The notes: a model not told the origin generated them from the sequence alone. A stretch of 64,000 nucleotides of DNA from Bacteroidota bacterium (GCA_006226425.1 SBGX01000028.1:41163-105162), one strand, 5' to 3'. Positions 1-10,670 are shown, numbered from the stretch's first letter. Numbers and translations: made by a program.

Positions 1-42
1 TCGCTTGTTCTTTGGGATATCTATTCCTGCTATACGTGCCAT
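1..42 (-). CDS. rpsM: 30S ribosomal protein S13, 5' end only
   Basis: The first 14 codons read MARIAGIDIPKNKR, the near-invariant start of bacterial ribosomal protein S13, a head protein of the 30S subunit that contacts the P-site tRNA and the 50S bridge. The rest lies beyond the left edge. It follows rpmJ by 12 bases on the same strand, the usual order infA-rpmJ-rpsM. Identification rests on the N-terminal signature and the gene order. Confidence 0.9.
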   Translation of the reverse strand, partial: MARIAGIDIPKNKR

Positions 43-54
43 AATAATATTTGA

Positions 55-171
55 TTATCCTTGTCTTTGTTTTAGTTTCGGATTCTTCTTGTTAATCACG
101 TAAACTCTTCCTTTTCTTTTCACGATCTTACAGTCGCTTGATCGCTTCTTTACTGACGCTCTTACTTTCAT
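55..171 (-). CDS. rpmJ: 50S ribosomal protein L36 (zinc-free form)
   Basis: A 38-residue basic protein that starts MKVRASVKK and ends KLKQRQG, both hallmarks of L36, which binds 23S rRNA at the base of the L7/L12 stalk. In zinc-binding L36 four ligands (C11, C14, C27, H33) hold a zinc ribbon. Here only Cys14 remains, with Ser at 11 and no Cys or His at the later positions, so this is the C-minus form normal for Bacteroidota. It lies between infA and rpsM in the spc part of the operon. Confidence 0.93.
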   Translation of the reverse strand: MKVRASVKKRSSDCKIVKRKGRVYVINKKNPKLKQRQG

Positions 172-196
172 TTTATTTCTTTTTTGGGGCCAGGGC

Positions 197-415
197 CTAT
201 TTGTATCTGAATGTGATTCGTCCTTTTGTTAAATCGTAAGGAGACATTTCCACCTTCACTTTATCACCAGGTAAAATCTTAATGTAATACATTCTCATTT
301 TCCCGGAAATGTGTGCCGTTATCACATGTCCATTTTCCAACTCTACGCGGAACATCGCATTGGATAAGGCTTCGATAATAACTCCGTCCTGCTCTATTGA
401 TGATTGCTTTGCCAT
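197..415 (-). CDS. infA: Translation initiation factor IF-1
   Basis: This 72-residue single S1-like OB-fold protein is the standard length for IF-1. It binds the A site of the 30S subunit during initiation and helps IF-2 and IF-3 select the initiator tRNA. The typical segments [36 protein letters not shown] and [11 protein letters not shown] are all present. It starts 3 bases after the secY stop and is followed by rpmJ, as in most Bacteroidota. No unusual features. Confidence 0.97.
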   Translation of the reverse strand: MAKQSSIEQDGVIIEALSNAMFRVELENGHVITAHISGKMRMYYIKILPGDKVKVEMSPYDLTKGRITFRYK

Positions 416-418
416 AGA

Positions 419-1756
419 CTATATCGAGTATTCATTTGATGTTCGACGACCTCGTACTTTGGAGCCTTCCATCAACCCGTCCATGTGACGATTCAATAAA
501 TAACTCTCGATCTGCTGCAATGTATCCAACACCACACCTACCATGATCAGAAGGGATGTTCCTCCAAAGAACATGGCGAATGACGGGTTCACGCCTGCCA
601 ATTTTGCGATTGCTGGAAAAATAGCAATGACTGCCAGGAAAATCGATCCCGGCAAAGTAATGCGCGAAACCAATGAATCGATGTACTCTGCTGTTTCTTC
701 CCCGGGTTTAACTCCTGGGATGAAGCCGCCATTACGTTTCATATCGTCCGCCATCTTTCGAGGATTGATCATGATCGCTGTGTAGAAATAAGTAAACACA
801 ATGATCAAAATGGCCAACACTAAATTGTATGTAAAGCCATAAATATCCCCTAAACTTTGCTGAATAAATCCTCCTCCTTCGGCTGCATTGCTTGCAAACA
901 ACATCACCGGAATGGTCATAATCGCCTGAGCAAAGATGATTGGCATTACCCCACTTGCATTCACCTTAATTGGCAAATAGCTTCGTGCTCCCCCCTCTTC
1001 GATATTTCGACTTCCAGCAATACGTTTGGCGGTGTTCATCGGAATTTTTCTAACTCCCTGAACAATGAGGATTGTTCCCATCACGATCACCATAAAGGCT
1101 ACCAATTCAAGAACCATCTTAATCAGGTTGTTTTCGTTAAATCCGATCTCTGCAATCAAGGCTTGTGGCAATCTGGAAAGGATCCCTACGGTAATCAACA
1201 ATGAAATCCCGTTTCCTACTCCACGATCTGTAATACGCTCCCCTAACCATACTGCGAACATAGCACCTGCAACCATCACGATGGTGGATTGAACCCACCA
1301 AAACGTTCCGGCATCTACTGGAAGGGCTCCTTTTTGACCAACCCAAAGGGCCAGGTAAGAAGGTGCCTGAAGTGCACAAATCGCGATCGTCAAGATTCGC
1401 GTATAATTATTGATCTTTTTTCTTCCTGATTCTCCTTCGTTCTGCATTTTCTGAACGGCTGGTACTGCCATTCCCAAAAGCTGCATGATGATGGAGGCAC
1501 TAATGTAGGGCATAATCCCCAATGCCATTACGGAGGCATTCGTAAAACCACCTCCTGAGAACAGGGCCAAAAGTGACTCAATTGCATTTGCATCGTCCTG
1601 TGCATTTGCAGCAGCCAGCGCATCGTAATTAACACCTGGCAGGATAACAAAAGAACCTATTCGGTACACCAGGATCATACCAAGTGTAAAGAGGATCCGC
1701 TTGCGCAGTTCCTCTACTTTCCAAATGTTCTTTAGATTTTGTATAAACTTGTTCAT
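419..1756 (-). CDS. secY: Preprotein translocase subunit SecY
   Basis: This 445-residue integral inner-membrane protein is the channel subunit of SecYEG, which exports unfolded secretory proteins and inserts membrane proteins. About ten hydrophobic segments are visible. TM1 (GMILVYRIGSFVILPG) is followed by the plug/TM2 region around LGIMPYISASIIMQLL. The conserved cytoplasmic loop GERITDRGVGNGISL and a basic C-terminal tail are also present. It sits in its usual place after rplO, so expression is tied to the ribosomal operon. Every secreted protein of this window, including the T9SS cargos, first needs this channel. Confidence 0.97.
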   Translation of the reverse strand: MNKFIQNLKNIWKVEELRKRILFTLGMILVYRIGSFVILPGVNYDALAAANAQDDANAIESLLALFSGGGFTNASVMALGIMPYISASIIMQLLGMAVPAVQKMQNEGESGRKKINNYTRILTIAICALQAPSYLALWVGQKGALPVDAGTFWWVQSTIVMVAGAMFAVWLGERITDRGVGNGISLLITVGILSRLPQALIAEIGFNENNLIKMVLELVAFMVIVMGTILIVQGVRKIPMNTAKRIAGSRNIEEGGARSYLPIKVNASGVMPIIFAQAIMTIPVMLFASNAAEGGGFIQQSLGDIYGFTYNLVLAILIIVFTYFYTAIMINPRKMADDMKRNGGFIPGVKPGEETAEYIDSLVSRITLPGSIFLAVIAIFPAIAKLAGVNPSFAMFFGGTSLLIMVGVVLDTLQQIESYLLNRHMDGLMEGSKVRGRRTSNEYSI

Positions 1757-1781
1757 TTTACAAAAATGTGTGCAAAGTTAA

Positions 1782-2228
1782 TTAGATTTCTGAACATACA
1801 CCACCCTGAGCTTCAATTCCTGCTTTCGCAGAGCTCGAAAATTTGTGTGCTGTTACATTAATTTTTGCTTTTAACTCGCCACGTCCAAGAATCTTCACCA
1901 AATCATTTCTGGAGATGATTCCGTTTTCACGTAAAACCTCCACGTTGATTTCTTTTACTTTTTTACGGTCGATCAAATCCTGGATAATGTCCAAGTTGAC
2001 TGCTTTGTATTCTACCCGGTTAATATTCTTGAATCCGAATTTAGGTACCCGACGCTGCAATGGCATCTGACCTCCTTCGAATCCTACTTTTTTACTGTAA
2101 CCGGATCTTGATTTTGCTCCTTTATGTCCACGAGTAGAAGTCCCACCATAGCCAGAACCCTGACCACGGCCTATACGCTTCTTGCTCTTTACGGAACCTT
2201 TTGCCGGAGTTAAATTATGTAAGTTCAT
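1782..2228 (-). CDS. rplO: 50S ribosomal protein L15
   Basis: L15 is a late-assembly protein of the 50S subunit. The reading frame is open for nine more codons upstream, but the family start MNLHNLTPAKGS is at 2228 and the longer form would overlap rpmD, so I take 2228 (148 aa). The Gly/Lys/Arg-rich N-terminal extension (RIGRGQGSGYGGTSTRGHKG) that threads into 23S rRNA is complete, as is the globular C-terminal domain. Confidence 0.95.
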   Translation of the reverse strand: MNLHNLTPAKGSVKSKKRIGRGQGSGYGGTSTRGHKGAKSRSGYSKKVGFEGGQMPLQRRVPKFGFKNINRVEYKAVNLDIIQDLIDRKKVKEINVEVLRENGIISRNDLVKILGRGELKAKINVTAHKFSSSAKAGIEAQGGVCSEI

Positions 2229-2247
2229 TTTGCTTCTTTTTAATGTT

Positions 2248-2424
2248 CTACTCAACCACTTCTACCAAGTGCTGTACTTTTTTAACCATTCCAAGAACTT
2301 GTGGTGTAGCTTCTTTTTCCACTACCTGATTCAGTTTTCTGAATCCCAAAGCCTTGATCGTCGCCTTTTGATCAGCTGGACGTTTAATCGCACTTCTTAC
2401 TTGCTTTATTTTAATTGTAGCCAT
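2248..2424 (-). CDS. rpmD: 50S ribosomal protein L30
   Basis: A 58-residue protein beginning MATIKIKQVRSAIKRP and containing LGFRKLNQVV and the PQVLGMVKKVQHLVEV core, the standard bacterial L30 pattern (beta-alpha-beta fold on the 50S solvent side). It lies between rpsE and rplO, the canonical position. Length matches the family (about 58-60 aa). Confidence 0.94.
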   Translation of the reverse strand: MATIKIKQVRSAIKRPADQKATIKALGFRKLNQVVEKEATPQVLGMVKKVQHLVEVVE

Positions 2425-2435
2425 GTCCGAAATTT

Positions 2436-2954
2436 TTAACCGTTAAACACTTTGTCCAGACTAATTCCACGTTGCTTGGCAACTGCTACCGCGTCTCTCA
2501 TTTGAGAAAGGGCGTCAATTGTTGCCTTGATCACGTTGTGTGGGTTTGAAGACCCTTGCGACTTAGCCAATACGTTATGTACTCCAACACTTTCCAGTAC
2601 GGCACGCATCGCACCACCTGCGATTACTCCGGTACCATTCGTTGCTGGTTTCAGTAGAACCTGAGCACCTCCATACTTCCCTTTTTGGGCGTGTGGAACA
2701 GTTCCCTTCAAAATTGGAACTTTGATCAAATTCTTCTTTGCATCGTCGATCCCTTTAGTAATTGCCTCAGTTACTTCTTTGGCTTTTCCTAAACCGTGAC
2801 CTACAATACCATCTTCATTTCCGACAACGACAATGGCTGAAAAGCTAAAAGTTCGCCCTCCCTTGGTCACTTTCGTTACCCGGTTAACGGCTACCAGCTT
2901 ATCCTTCAACTCAATGTCTGCGGATTTTACTCTATTCAATGTTTGTGTTGCCAT
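2436..2954 (-). CDS. rpsE: 30S ribosomal protein S5
   Basis: A 172-residue S5, a 30S protein near the mRNA entry and decoding region that affects fidelity. It has the N-terminal double-stranded-RNA-binding-like domain ([20 protein letters not shown], then [18 protein letters not shown]) and the C-terminal S5 fold with [18 protein letters not shown]. Position between rplR and rpmD is canonical. Nothing unusual. Confidence 0.97.
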   Translation of the reverse strand: MATQTLNRVKSADIELKDKLVAVNRVTKVTKGGRTFSFSAIVVVGNEDGIVGHGLGKAKEVTEAITKGIDDAKKNLIKVPILKGTVPHAQKGKYGGAQVLLKPATNGTGVIAGGAMRAVLESVGVHNVLAKSQGSSNPHNVIKATIDALSQMRDAVAVAKQRGISLDKVFNG

Positions 2955-2960
2955 CGTTTC

Positions 2961-3314
2961 TTAAAATTTAAGTCCGCCTTCTCTTGCTGAGTCGGCCAAT
3001 GATTTAACTCTACCGTGATACAGATATCCGTTGCGATCAAAAACAACGCTCTCTATTCCGGCTTTGACTGCTTTTTCTGCAATTTCTTTTCCAACAACAG
3101 CAGCTTGCTCGATTTTAGCAACTTTTTCTGCCTTTTTGTTCTTGTAAGAAGAAGCTGACGCCAGGGTTACCCCGTTCACGTCGTCAATCAATTGAGCATA
3201 AATTTGCTTGTTACTGCGAAACACAGTTAAACGTGGCACTTGAGCATTACCAGAAATTCTTTTTCTGATTCTTCTCTTGATCTTCGCACGTCTATTTATT
3301 TTACTAAATGCCAT
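2961..3314 (-). CDS. rplR: 50S ribosomal protein L18
   Basis: A 117-residue L18, which with L5 binds 5S rRNA in the central protuberance of the 50S subunit. The basic N-terminus ([17 protein letters not shown]), [18 protein letters not shown] and the closing [20 protein letters not shown] block with a GLKF end are all diagnostic. It lies between rplF and rpsE, 6 bases before rpsE. Confidence 0.97.
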   Translation of the reverse strand: MAFSKINRRAKIKRRIRKRISGNAQVPRLTVFRSNKQIYAQLIDDVNGVTLASASSYKNKKAEKVAKIEQAAVVGKEIAEKAVKAGIESVVFDRNGYLYHGRVKSLADSAREGGLKF

Positions 3315-3333
3315 AACTCGTTAATTACATTAA

Positions 3334-3885
3334 TTATTTTGCTGCAGATTTACCAGCTTTTCTTCTGATTTCTTCACCTACAAAACGGATTCCTTTTCCT
3401 TTGTATGGTTCCGGCTTACGAAGGGATCGAATTTTAGCTGCAACCTGCCCGACCAATTGTTTGTCATGCGACTCCAATGTAACTACCGGGGATTTCCCTT
3501 TTTCGGTCTGTGCAGACACTTTAACTTCTTTTGGAATCTCGATAACCACCGGATGTGAGAAACCTAATGCTAATTCCAACAATTGTCCGTTGGCATTGGC
3601 TCGGTAACCTACTCCGTTGATTTCCAATTCCTTTTTAAACCCTTCCGAAACGCCGATCACCATGTTGTTCAACAAAGCGCGGTACAAACCATGCTTGGAA
3701 CGGTGGTCAGGTGCGTCCGATTCGCGGGTAAAGGTGATTGTTCCGTCCTCTACAGATAATTTCACACAAGTATCTATTTCTTGTGCCAATTCTCCTTTAG
3801 GACCCTTGACGGTAACCATCGTTCCGTCTACCTTTACTTCTACTCCACTCGGGATCGTAACTGGGGATTTACCTATCCTTGACAT
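3334..3885 (-). CDS. rplF: 50S ribosomal protein L6
   Basis: A 183-residue L6, made of two related alpha/beta domains that bind near the sarcin-ricin loop and the factor-binding site. It starts MSRIGKSPVTIPSGV and ends with the conserved PEPYKGKGIRFVGEEIRRKA and a GKSAAK tail. Complete and of normal length, between rpsH and rplR. Confidence 0.97.
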   Translation of the reverse strand: MSRIGKSPVTIPSGVEVKVDGTMVTVKGPKGELAQEIDTCVKLSVEDGTITFTRESDAPDHRSKHGLYRALLNNMVIGVSEGFKKELEINGVGYRANANGQLLELALGFSHPVVIEIPKEVKVSAQTEKGKSPVVTLESHDKQLVGQVAAKIRSLRKPEPYKGKGIRFVGEEIRRKAGKSAAK

Positions 3886-3904
3886 TTTAAATAAACGTTA
3901 TTAA

Positions 3905-4303
3905 TTAATATACGTAGCAGAGAACTTCTCCACCAACATTCTTACTTCTTGCTTCTTTGTCAGTGATCACACCTGCTGAAGTTGAAACGATGGCAATTCC
4001 CAATCCGTTCAACACTCGTGGCAAATCTGATGCACTGCTATACTTTCTTAATCCTGGTCTGGAAGCACGCTCCAACTTGGTAATTGCAGGTACTTTAGTA
4101 GATGGATTGTATTTCAGGGCGATTTTAATTGTTCCCTGCTTATCATCCTCTTCGAATTTATAGTTTGTGATGTAACCTTGATCAAAAAGAATTTTTGTCA
4201 TGGCACGCTTCACATTCGAACCTGGAATTTCCACTACCTTTTTACCAGCCATATTCGCGTTGCGAATACGTGTCAGGAAATCTGCTATAGGATCTGTATT
4301 CAT
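3905..4303 (-). CDS. rpsH: 30S ribosomal protein S8
   Basis: A 132-residue S8, a primary binder of the 16S rRNA central domain. The start [16 protein letters not shown] and the C-terminal block [17 protein letters not shown] with GGEVLCYVY are family signatures. In enterobacteria S8 is the translational repressor of the spc operon; I saw no mimic of its rRNA site in the mRNA here, so regulation of that kind is not claimed. Confidence 0.97.
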   Translation of the reverse strand: MNTDPIADFLTRIRNANMAGKKVVEIPGSNVKRAMTKILFDQGYITNYKFEEDDKQGTIKIALKYNPSTKVPAITKLERASRPGLRKYSSASDLPRVLNGLGIAIVSTSAGVITDKEARSKNVGGEVLCYVY

Positions 4304-4322
4304 ATCTCTTCCTATTATTTTA

Positions 4323-4637
4323 TTACCAACTTGATTTTTTTACTCCTGGGATCTTTCCAGCCAAAGCCATTTCACGGAAAGTTACCCTGGAGATACCGAA
4401 TTGTCTCATGTAACCTCTTGGACGCCCAGTCAGACCACAACGATTGTGCATTCTGTTCTTGGCTCCATTGGCAGGCATTTTTTGCAATTTTCTCATGGCC
4501 TCCCATTTGGCTTCAATGGTCTCGTCATCCGTATTCTTTGATTTCAGAATCGCTACCAACTCAGCTCTTTTTTGAGCATCGCGAGCTACGAGTCTTTCTC
4601 TTTTGCGCTCACGCGCTTTCATTGATTCTTTTGCCAT
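4323..4637 (-). CDS. rpsN: 30S ribosomal protein S14, long zinc-free form
   Basis: A 104-residue S14 of the 30S head. It is the long type seen in E. coli: [14 protein letters not shown], then an inserted helical segment ([20 protein letters not shown]), then [17 protein letters not shown] and a GVKKSSW end. The short zinc-binding form has a CxxC-CxxC knuckle, which is absent (a single Cys). Together with the zinc-free L36 this means these two proteins place no zinc demand on the cell. Confidence 0.96.
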   Translation of the reverse strand: MAKESMKARERKRERLVARDAQKRAELVAILKSKNTDDETIEAKWEAMRKLQKMPANGAKNRMHNRCGLTGRPRGYMRQFGISRVTFREMALAGKIPGVKKSSW

Positions 4638-4643
4638 TTCTTC

Positions 4644-5195
4644 TTATTTTTTTGTGAATGGGAATCCAAATGCATCCAACAACGCCTTTCCTTCCTCGTC
4701 GCTTTGTGCAGACGTAACGAAAGTGATGTCCATTCCTAAGATTCGGTTTACCTTATCAATATCTATTTCCGGGAAGATGATGTGCTCTTTTACCCCAAGG
4801 TTGTAGTTTCCTCGTCCATCAAAGCCTTTTGGGCTAATTCCACGAAAATCTCGTGTACGTGGCAAAGCAACTGCTACCAAACGATCCAAAAAGTCATACA
4901 TTTTCTCTCCTCGCAAAGTAACCTTCGTTCCGATTGGCATTCCCTTACGAAGTTTGAAGTTTGAGATGTCTTTTTTAGAGATCGTTTGAATTGCTTTCTG
5001 ACCAGCAATACGAGATAAATCTTCTACGGCACTCTCAACCAGTTTTTTATCAGCCACGGCATCTCCGATTCCCTGACTAATTACAATCTTCTCAAGTTTA
5101 GGCACTCGCATTGGCGTTTTGTACCCGAACTTTTCAGTAAGCGCAGGAATGATTTCCTGATCATACTTTTCCTTTAGTCTTGGTGTGTATTTCAT
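4644..5195 (-). CDS. rplE: 50S ribosomal protein L5
   Basis: A 183-residue L5, part of the 5S rRNA complex with L18. It has the [21 protein letters not shown] block, the loop motif [20 protein letters not shown] that touches P-site tRNA, and the closing [20 protein letters not shown]. Its ATG overlaps the rplX stop (TAATG at 5193-5197), which implies translational coupling to L24. Confidence 0.97.
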   Translation of the reverse strand: MKYTPRLKEKYDQEIIPALTEKFGYKTPMRVPKLEKIVISQGIGDAVADKKLVESAVEDLSRIAGQKAIQTISKKDISNFKLRKGMPIGTKVTLRGEKMYDFLDRLVAVALPRTRDFRGISPKGFDGRGNYNLGVKEHIIFPEIDIDKVNRILGMDITFVTSAQSDEEGKALLDAFGFPFTKK

Positions 5196-5512
5196 TACTT
5201 AATCTCCTCCCCTGACTTTTTAGCGAAACGGATTTTCTTTCCGTCCTTGTTCAACTTACTTCCTGTTCTTGTCGCTTTTCCTTTGTGCACCAACATTAAG
5301 TTGGAAATGTGGATACTTCCTTCTTTGTCCACAATTCCTCCTTCCGGATTAGATGCGCTGGGCTTCTCATGTTTCTTGATCATGTTCACCCCTTCGACAA
5401 TTGCTCTCAGGCTTTTTCTGTCAATTGACTTAACACTTCCTTCCTGACCGCGTGACTCTCCGCTCAATACCTTCACGGTGTCACCTACTTTAATATGTAA
5501 TTTCTGTTGCAT
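5195..5512 (-). CDS. rplX: 50S ribosomal protein L24
   Basis: A 105-residue L24, an assembly-initiating 50S protein at the tunnel exit. The KOW motif is clear in the N-terminal half ([20 protein letters not shown]), followed by [10 protein letters not shown] and a [14 protein letters not shown] block. It shares one base with rplE. Normal length. Confidence 0.96.
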   Translation of the reverse strand: MQQKLHIKVGDTVKVLSGESRGQEGSVKSIDRKSLRAIVEGVNMIKKHEKPSASNPEGGIVDKEGSIHISNLMLVHKGKATRTGSKLNKDGKKIRFAKKSGEEIK

Positions 5513-5531
5513 TGTGTTCCAGTTTTAATTA

Positions 5532-5900
5532 TTAAAGTACCTCAGGTGCCAGGGAAACGATTTTCATGTAGTTGTTCTCACGCAATTCACGTGCAACCGG
5601 ACCGAAAATACGAGTTCCTCTCATTTCACCTGCTGCGTTCAAAATAACCACGGCATTATCATCGAAACGAATGTACGAACCGTCAGCTCTACGAACTTCC
5701 TTTTTTGTTCTAACTACCACAGCCGTAGCCACCTGTCCTTTTTTGACAGCGCCAGAGGGCATTGCGTTCTTGACTGAGACGACAATTTTATCTCCTACTG
5801 AAGCATATCGACGTTTTGTTCCACCTAATACGCGGATACAAAGCACTTCTTTTGCTCCGGAGTTGTCTGCTACTGCAAGTCTTGATTCCTGTTGTACCAT
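5532..5900 (-). CDS. rplN: 50S ribosomal protein L14
   Basis: A 122-residue L14, the usual exact length. It forms intersubunit bridges and binds the silencing factor Rsf[20 protein letters not shown] opens the protein and [10 protein letters not shown] plus [14 protein letters not shown] close it. Canonical place between rpsQ and rplX. Confidence 0.97.
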   Translation of the reverse strand: MVQQESRLAVADNSGAKEVLCIRVLGGTKRRYASVGDKIVVSVKNAMPSGAVKKGQVATAVVVRTKKEVRRADGSYIRFDDNAVVILNAAGEMRGTRIFGPVARELRENNYMKIVSLAPEVL

Positions 5901-5911
5901 TACTTAATTTC

Positions 5912-6169
5912 TTATTTAGCTCTTTCAACAACTTCAACTACTCTCCAGTTCTTTGTTTTTGACAAAGGACGTGTCTCCATAATCAAAACCGTATCACCAA
6001 TGTGGCAATCGTTTTTTTCATCGTGGGCGACAAATTTAGTAGTTTTTTTTACGAACTTTCCATATTTCGGGTGCTTTACCTTCCGTTCCACGGAAACAAC
6101 GATGGATTTATCCATCTTGTCACTGGTAACGACCCCGATTCTTTCTTTTCTTAAATTACGCTTTTCCAT
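5912..6169 (-). CDS. rpsQ: 30S ribosomal protein S17
   Basis: An 85-residue OB-fold protein that is a primary binder of the 16S rRNA 5' domain. [20 protein letters not shown] and the [20 protein letters not shown] block match the family. Follows rpmC by 28 bases. Confidence 0.96.
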   Translation of the reverse strand: MEKRNLRKERIGVVTSDKMDKSIVVSVERKVKHPKYGKFVKKTTKFVAHDEKNDCHIGDTVLIMETRPLSKTKNWRVVEVVERAK

Positions 6170-6197
6170 ACTGAAGCCTATTTCTTAGTTATCAGAC

Positions 6198-6392
6198 TTA
6201 CGCCTGAGCATTTCTTTTGTTCAATTCAGTTTTCAGGCGGGCAATTGACTTTCTCAGCGTTCTAATCTGCATCGGGTTTTCCATTGGTGTTACCCGGTGA
6301 GACAGCTTCATTTTTCCCAATTGCTCCTCGAAAAGACCAATTCGGCTTTTCAAATCTGCATCTGATAATTGAGTGATTTCGTTCTGTTTCAT
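6198..6392 (-). CDS. rpmC: 50S ribosomal protein L29
   Basis: A 64-residue two-helix protein at the peptide-exit tunnel, where it helps form the docking site for trigger factor and SRP. MKQNEITQLSDADLKSRI and the signature IRTLRKSIARLKTELNKR are present. It lies between rplP and rpsQ. Confidence 0.96.
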   Translation of the reverse strand: MKQNEITQLSDADLKSRIGLFEEQLGKMKLSHRVTPMENPMQIRTLRKSIARLKTELNKRNAQA

Positions 6393-6399
6393 CTTTCAA

Positions 6400-6828
6400 T
6401 TATTTTCCTGGTATTACATAGTCATTTCGCACGACGAACTTACATTTGACTGGCAATTTTTGAGCGGCCAATCTCATGGCTTCTTTCGCCACTTCGTAAG
6501 GCACTCCATCTGCTTCAAACATGATTCGTCCCGGACGTACCACTGCCACCCAGTGACTTGGTGCACCCTTTCCTTTACCCATCCGTACCTCAGCTGGTTT
6601 TGCTGTTACCGGTTTGTCTGGGAAAATGCGAATCCAAACCTGACCTTCACGTTTCATGTAACGCGTCACGGCAATACGAGACGCCTCAATCTGACGGGAT
6701 GTAATCCAACCAGGCTCCAGTGTTTTTAGACCAAAAGATCCAAAAGCGATTCTACTTCCACGCTCCGCTACCCCTCTGTTTCGTCCTTTCTGAGCCTTTC
6801 TGAATTTCGTTCTTTTTGGTTGTAACAT
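6400..6828 (-). CDS. rplP: 50S ribosomal protein L16
   Basis: A 142-residue L16, needed for A-site tRNA accommodation and late 50S assembly. It opens [19 protein letters not shown] and includes the signature [20 protein letters not shown] around residue 80 (a flexible loop that reaches the A/P tRNAs). The Arg that RoxA-type oxygenases hydroxylate in some bacteria falls in this loop region; no statement is made about modification here. Confidence 0.97.
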   Translation of the reverse strand: MLQPKRTKFRKAQKGRNRGVAERGSRIAFGSFGLKTLEPGWITSRQIEASRIAVTRYMKREGQVWIRIFPDKPVTAKPAEVRMGKGKGAPSHWVAVVRPGRIMFEADGVPYEVAKEAMRLAAQKLPVKCKFVVRNDYVIPGK

Positions 6829-6852
6829 TTTCTAACTTTTTACTGTTTCAAC

Positions 6853-7569
6853 TTATTTTTTCTTTCTTTTTCCAGCTGGTCTGCGTCCGGCTCCTCCTCC
6901 TTTGGAAGAGTTTCCCATTCCAACATTTGGAGAAAGGTCTCGTTTTCCGAATACCTCTCCTTTGCAGATCCATACTTTTACACCGATCAAACCGTAAGTA
7001 GTGAGGGCCTCACCCACTGCATAATCGATGTCAGCTCGGAACGTATGTAACGGAGTACGTCCTTCTTTGTACATCTCTGAACGAGCCATTTCAGCTCCGT
7101 TCAATCGACCAGAAATCTTCACCTTAATCCCTTCTGCTCCCATTCTCATCGTAGAACCAATAGCCATTTTGATTGCACGACGGAAAGAAATACGAGCTTC
7201 CAGCTGGCGAGCGATTCCATCAGCCACCAATCGAGCATCCAATTCTGGACGTTTGATCTCGAAGATGTTGATTTGAATCTCCTTCTTTGTCAATTTCTTT
7301 AATTCTTCTTTCAGTTTGTCCACTTCCTGACCTCCTTTTCCGATAATTACTCCCGGACGGGCAGTATTGATCGTTACGGTAACCAGTTTCAACGTTCTCT
7401 CAATAATAATTTTTGAGATGCTAGCTCGAGATAGACGGGCTCGCAGGTATTTACGGATTTGATCATCCTCCACAATTTTTTCGCGGTAGTTTGATCCTCC
7501 GTACCAGTTGGATTCCCATCCGTGGATAAAACCTAGTCTATTTCCTATTGGATTTGTCTTTTGTCCCAT
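6853..7569 (-). CDS. rpsC: 30S ribosomal protein S3
   Basis: A 238-residue S3 forming part of the mRNA entry tunnel and its helicase activity. It has the KH domain with the GxxG loop ([18 protein letters not shown]) and the C-terminal S3 domain ([34 protein letters not shown]). The tail is Lys/Arg-rich ([10 protein letters not shown]) as often in Bacteroidota. Normal length. Confidence 0.97.
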   Translation of the reverse strand: MGQKTNPIGNRLGFIHGWESNWYGGSNYREKIVEDDQIRKYLRARLSRASISKIIIERTLKLVTVTINTARPGVIIGKGGQEVDKLKEELKKLTKKEIQINIFEIKRPELDARLVADGIARQLEARISFRRAIKMAIGSTMRMGAEGIKVKISGRLNGAEMARSEMYKEGRTPLHTFRADIDYAVGEALTTYGLIGVKVWICKGEVFGKRDLSPNVGMGNSSKGGGAGRRPAGKRKKK

Positions 7570-7578
7570 GCTATCTTC

Positions 7579-7974
7579 TTATTTAGCACCATCAACAACG
7601 ATGGTAACGTGATTGGATCTTTTTCTAACTCTGTGCGCTCTACCTTGAGGAGCTGTTTGAATTCTCTTCAACATAGTAGCACTATCAACCGTAATTGTTT
7701 TCACAATCAGGTTCTCTTCCTCAATGTTCTTATCCTCATTCTTTTGCTCCCAGTTCGCAATCGCTGAACGAAGCAGCTTTTCCAAACTTTTAGAAGCAAA
7801 TTTTGAGTTGTGTTGCAAGATGTTCAGAGCCTTGTTTACTTCTTCTCCCCTGATGAGATCTGCAACCATTCTCATCTTTCTCGGAGCGATCGGAGATCCG
7901 TTCAACTTGGCGATTGCCATCGTTGATTTCTCCGCTTTCAACTGCTCTGCTTTCAGTCTTTTTCTAGCACCCAT
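7579..7974 (-). CDS. rplV: 50S ribosomal protein L22
   Basis: A 131-residue L22, which lines the nascent-peptide tunnel. The family core begins at [20 protein letters not shown], preceded by a basic extension [17 protein letters not shown] typical of Bacteroidota, so I keep the start at 7974. The tunnel hairpin [20 protein letters not shown] is complete; changes there give macrolide resistance in other species and nothing odd is seen here. Confidence 0.96.
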   Translation of the reverse strand: MGARKRLKAEQLKAEKSTMAIAKLNGSPIAPRKMRMVADLIRGEEVNKALNILQHNSKFASKSLEKLLRSAIANWEQKNEDKNIEEENLIVKTITVDSATMLKRIQTAPQGRAHRVRKRSNHVTIVVDGAK

Positions 7975-7986
7975 CTGACTACTATT

Positions 7987-8265
7987 TTATCTTTTTTTAT
8001 TTTTCTTATCTGCCCCGTGACCACGGAAGTTACGCGTTGGTGCAAATTCACCCAACTTGTGACCTACCATGTTTTCCGACACGAACACAGGTATGAATTT
8101 ATTCCCATTGTGAACAGCGATCGTCATTCCAACAAAATCAGGAGAAATCGTGGATGCACGTGACCAGGTCTTGATCACAGACTTACTGTTCGAAGCTTTC
8201 GCTTCTTCAACTCGTTTCATCAATTTGTAATGAATGAACGGTGGCTTCTTTAACGATCTGCTCAT
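7987..8265 (-). CDS. rpsS: 30S ribosomal protein S19
   Basis: A 92-residue S19 of the 30S head, next to S13. It begins [18 protein letters not shown] and holds the signature [20 protein letters not shown] with a basic GADKKNKKR end. Lies 3 bases after the rplB stop. Confidence 0.97.
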   Translation of the reverse strand: MSRSLKKPPFIHYKLMKRVEEAKASNSKSVIKTWSRASTISPDFVGMTIAVHNGNKFIPVFVSENMVGHKLGEFAPTRNFRGHGADKKNKKR

Positions 8266-8268
8266 AAC

Positions 8269-9093
<825 letters not shown>

Positions 9094-9101
9094 TCTTCTT
9101 T

Positions 9102-9398
9102 TTAAATGTTGTTAAACAAATCAATCGTTTCTCCATCAGCAACTGTTACTACCGCTTTTTTCCACGGATTGTTTGGTTGCTCAACGATTCCCTTATTGGT
9201 GTATTTCACCGCGGATTTACCACCGCCATATGTCATTGTACGAACTTCAGTAATGTTCACTCCGTACATCTTCTCGACGGCTTTCTTTATTTCCAGTTTA
9301 TTCGCTCTACGGTCCACTACAAATGTGAAGCGATTTTGATTCTCGCTTGCTTCAGTAGCTTTTTCCGTAATTACTGGTTTCTTAATGATCGTATACAT
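9102..9398 (-). CDS. rplW: 50S ribosomal protein L23
   Basis: A 98-residue L23 at the tunnel exit, the docking site of trigger factor. [19 protein letters not shown] and the segment [20 protein letters not shown] are typical. It lies 6 bases upstream-adjacent to rplD in the S10 block. Confidence 0.96.
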   Translation of the reverse strand: MYTIIKKPVITEKATEASENQNRFTFVVDRRANKLEIKKAVEKMYGVNITEVRTMTYGGGKSAVKYTNKGIVEQPNNPWKKAVVTVADGETIDLFNNI

Positions 9399-9404
9399 CT
9401 CTAA

Positions 9405-10031
9405 TTAGTTTAGAATCTTTTCAATGGCTTCAATTGAACTTTCAGCCAACAACACTTTTTTCGCGTTCAACACATCATAAGTGTTCACTGAGTCCGCTGT
9501 TACGACTTTCACTTTCTTCAGGTTTCGTGAAGACAAATAAACCTGGTCATTCGCACTACCCAAAACCATTAGTACCTTTTCATTTTCCAATTTCAGGTTT
9601 CCGATCAGGCTTTTGAAATCTTTTGTTTTAATTGCGTCAAACTTCAAGTCTTCAATCACCATTACTGCTTCCTGCTTGGCCTGATATGCAAACGCTGACT
9701 TACGAGCCAAACGCTTCAATTTCACATTCAGTTTGAAACGATAGTTACGTGGTCTTGGTCCGAAGATTCTTCCTCCTCCAACACGAGTACCAGATTTCGC
9801 ACTACCTGCACGAGCTCCTCCTGTTCCCTTCTGACGCTTCAACTTTTTAGTTGAACCTGTGATCTCAGCACGCTCTTTTGATTTGTGCGTTCCCTGTCTT
9901 TTGTTTGCCAAATGCTGTTTAACGTCCAGATAAATAGCATGTCCGTTTGGCTCAATTCCAAAGATCGCATCCGAAAGAGTAGCTTTCTTAGAAGTCGCTT
10001 TTCCTTTTGAGTCAAATACCTTTACTTCCAT
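9405..10031 (-). CDS. rplD: 50S ribosomal protein L4
   Basis: A 208-residue L4, whose long loop lines the exit tunnel beside L22. The loop is recognisable as GSTKKLKRQKGTGGARAGS followed by GGGRIFGPRPRNY. In E. coli L4 represses its own S10 operon; whether it does so here cannot be judged from sequence. Its start shares one base with the rplC stop (TAATG-type junction at 10031). Confidence 0.96.
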   Translation of the reverse strand: MEVKVFDSKGKATSKKATLSDAIFGIEPNGHAIYLDVKQHLANKRQGTHKSKERAEITGSTKKLKRQKGTGGARAGSAKSGTRVGGGRIFGPRPRNYRFKLNVKLKRLARKSAFAYQAKQEAVMVIEDLKFDAIKTKDFKSLIGNLKLENEKVLMVLGSANDQVYLSSRNLKKVKVVTADSVNTYDVLNAKKVLLAESSIEAIEKILN

Positions 10032-10645
10032 TATTTCTCTAATATTACGGTTGAACCTTTGGCTCCAGGGATTGATCCTTTCACCACAATTAAATTCTTA
10101 TCAGCCAAAACTTTCAATACCTCCAGGTTTTCAATCATCACCCGTTTGTTTCCCATCTGACCTGCCATGCGCATCCCTTTGAATACACGTGCAGGATAAG
10201 AACAGGCACCAATGGCACCAGGTGCTCTCAGACGATTGTGCTGACCGTGTGTAGACTGTCCTACACCACCAAATCCATGTCTTTTCACAACCCCCTGGAA
10301 CCCTTTTCCTTTTGAAGTTCCAACTACGTCCACAAATTCTCCTTCTGAGAAGACACTTGTGTCCACTACATCTCCGAGATTCAAACCTTCAAAACCTTTA
10401 AACTCAGCCAACTTTGCTTTTGGCGAAGTTTTCGCTTTTTTGAAGTGACCTTTCAGTGCATTAGGCGTGCGATTTTCTTTACGCTCGCCGAATCCTAACT
10501 GAACTGCCTCATATCCATCCCGGTCTTGTGTCTTTAACTGTGTTACGACACAAGGACCAGCCTCTATCACTGTGCATGGTGTTGCCTTACCCTCGGCACT
10601 GTAGACGCTAGTCATTCCGATTTTTCTACCAATTAATCCAGGCAT
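10031..10645 (-). CDS. rplC: 50S ribosomal protein L3
   Basis: A 204-residue L3, one of the two proteins that start 50S assembly. The extended loop toward the peptidyl-transferase centre is present ([20 protein letters not shown], then [11 protein letters not shown]), and the Gln that PrmB methylates in other bacteria lies in GVGQSTHGQ. One base of overlap with rplD suggests coupled translation. Confidence 0.97.
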   Translation of the reverse strand: MPGLIGRKIGMTSVYSAEGKATPCTVIEAGPCVVTQLKTQDRDGYEAVQLGFGERKENRTPNALKGHFKKAKTSPKAKLAEFKGFEGLNLGDVVDTSVFSEGEFVDVVGTSKGKGFQGVVKRHGFGGVGQSTHGQHNRLRAPGAIGACSYPARVFKGMRMAGQMGNKRVMIENLEVLKVLADKNLIVVKGSIPGAKGSTVILEK

Positions 10646-10670
10646 ACTTTAACTATTAACTATTTATTTA

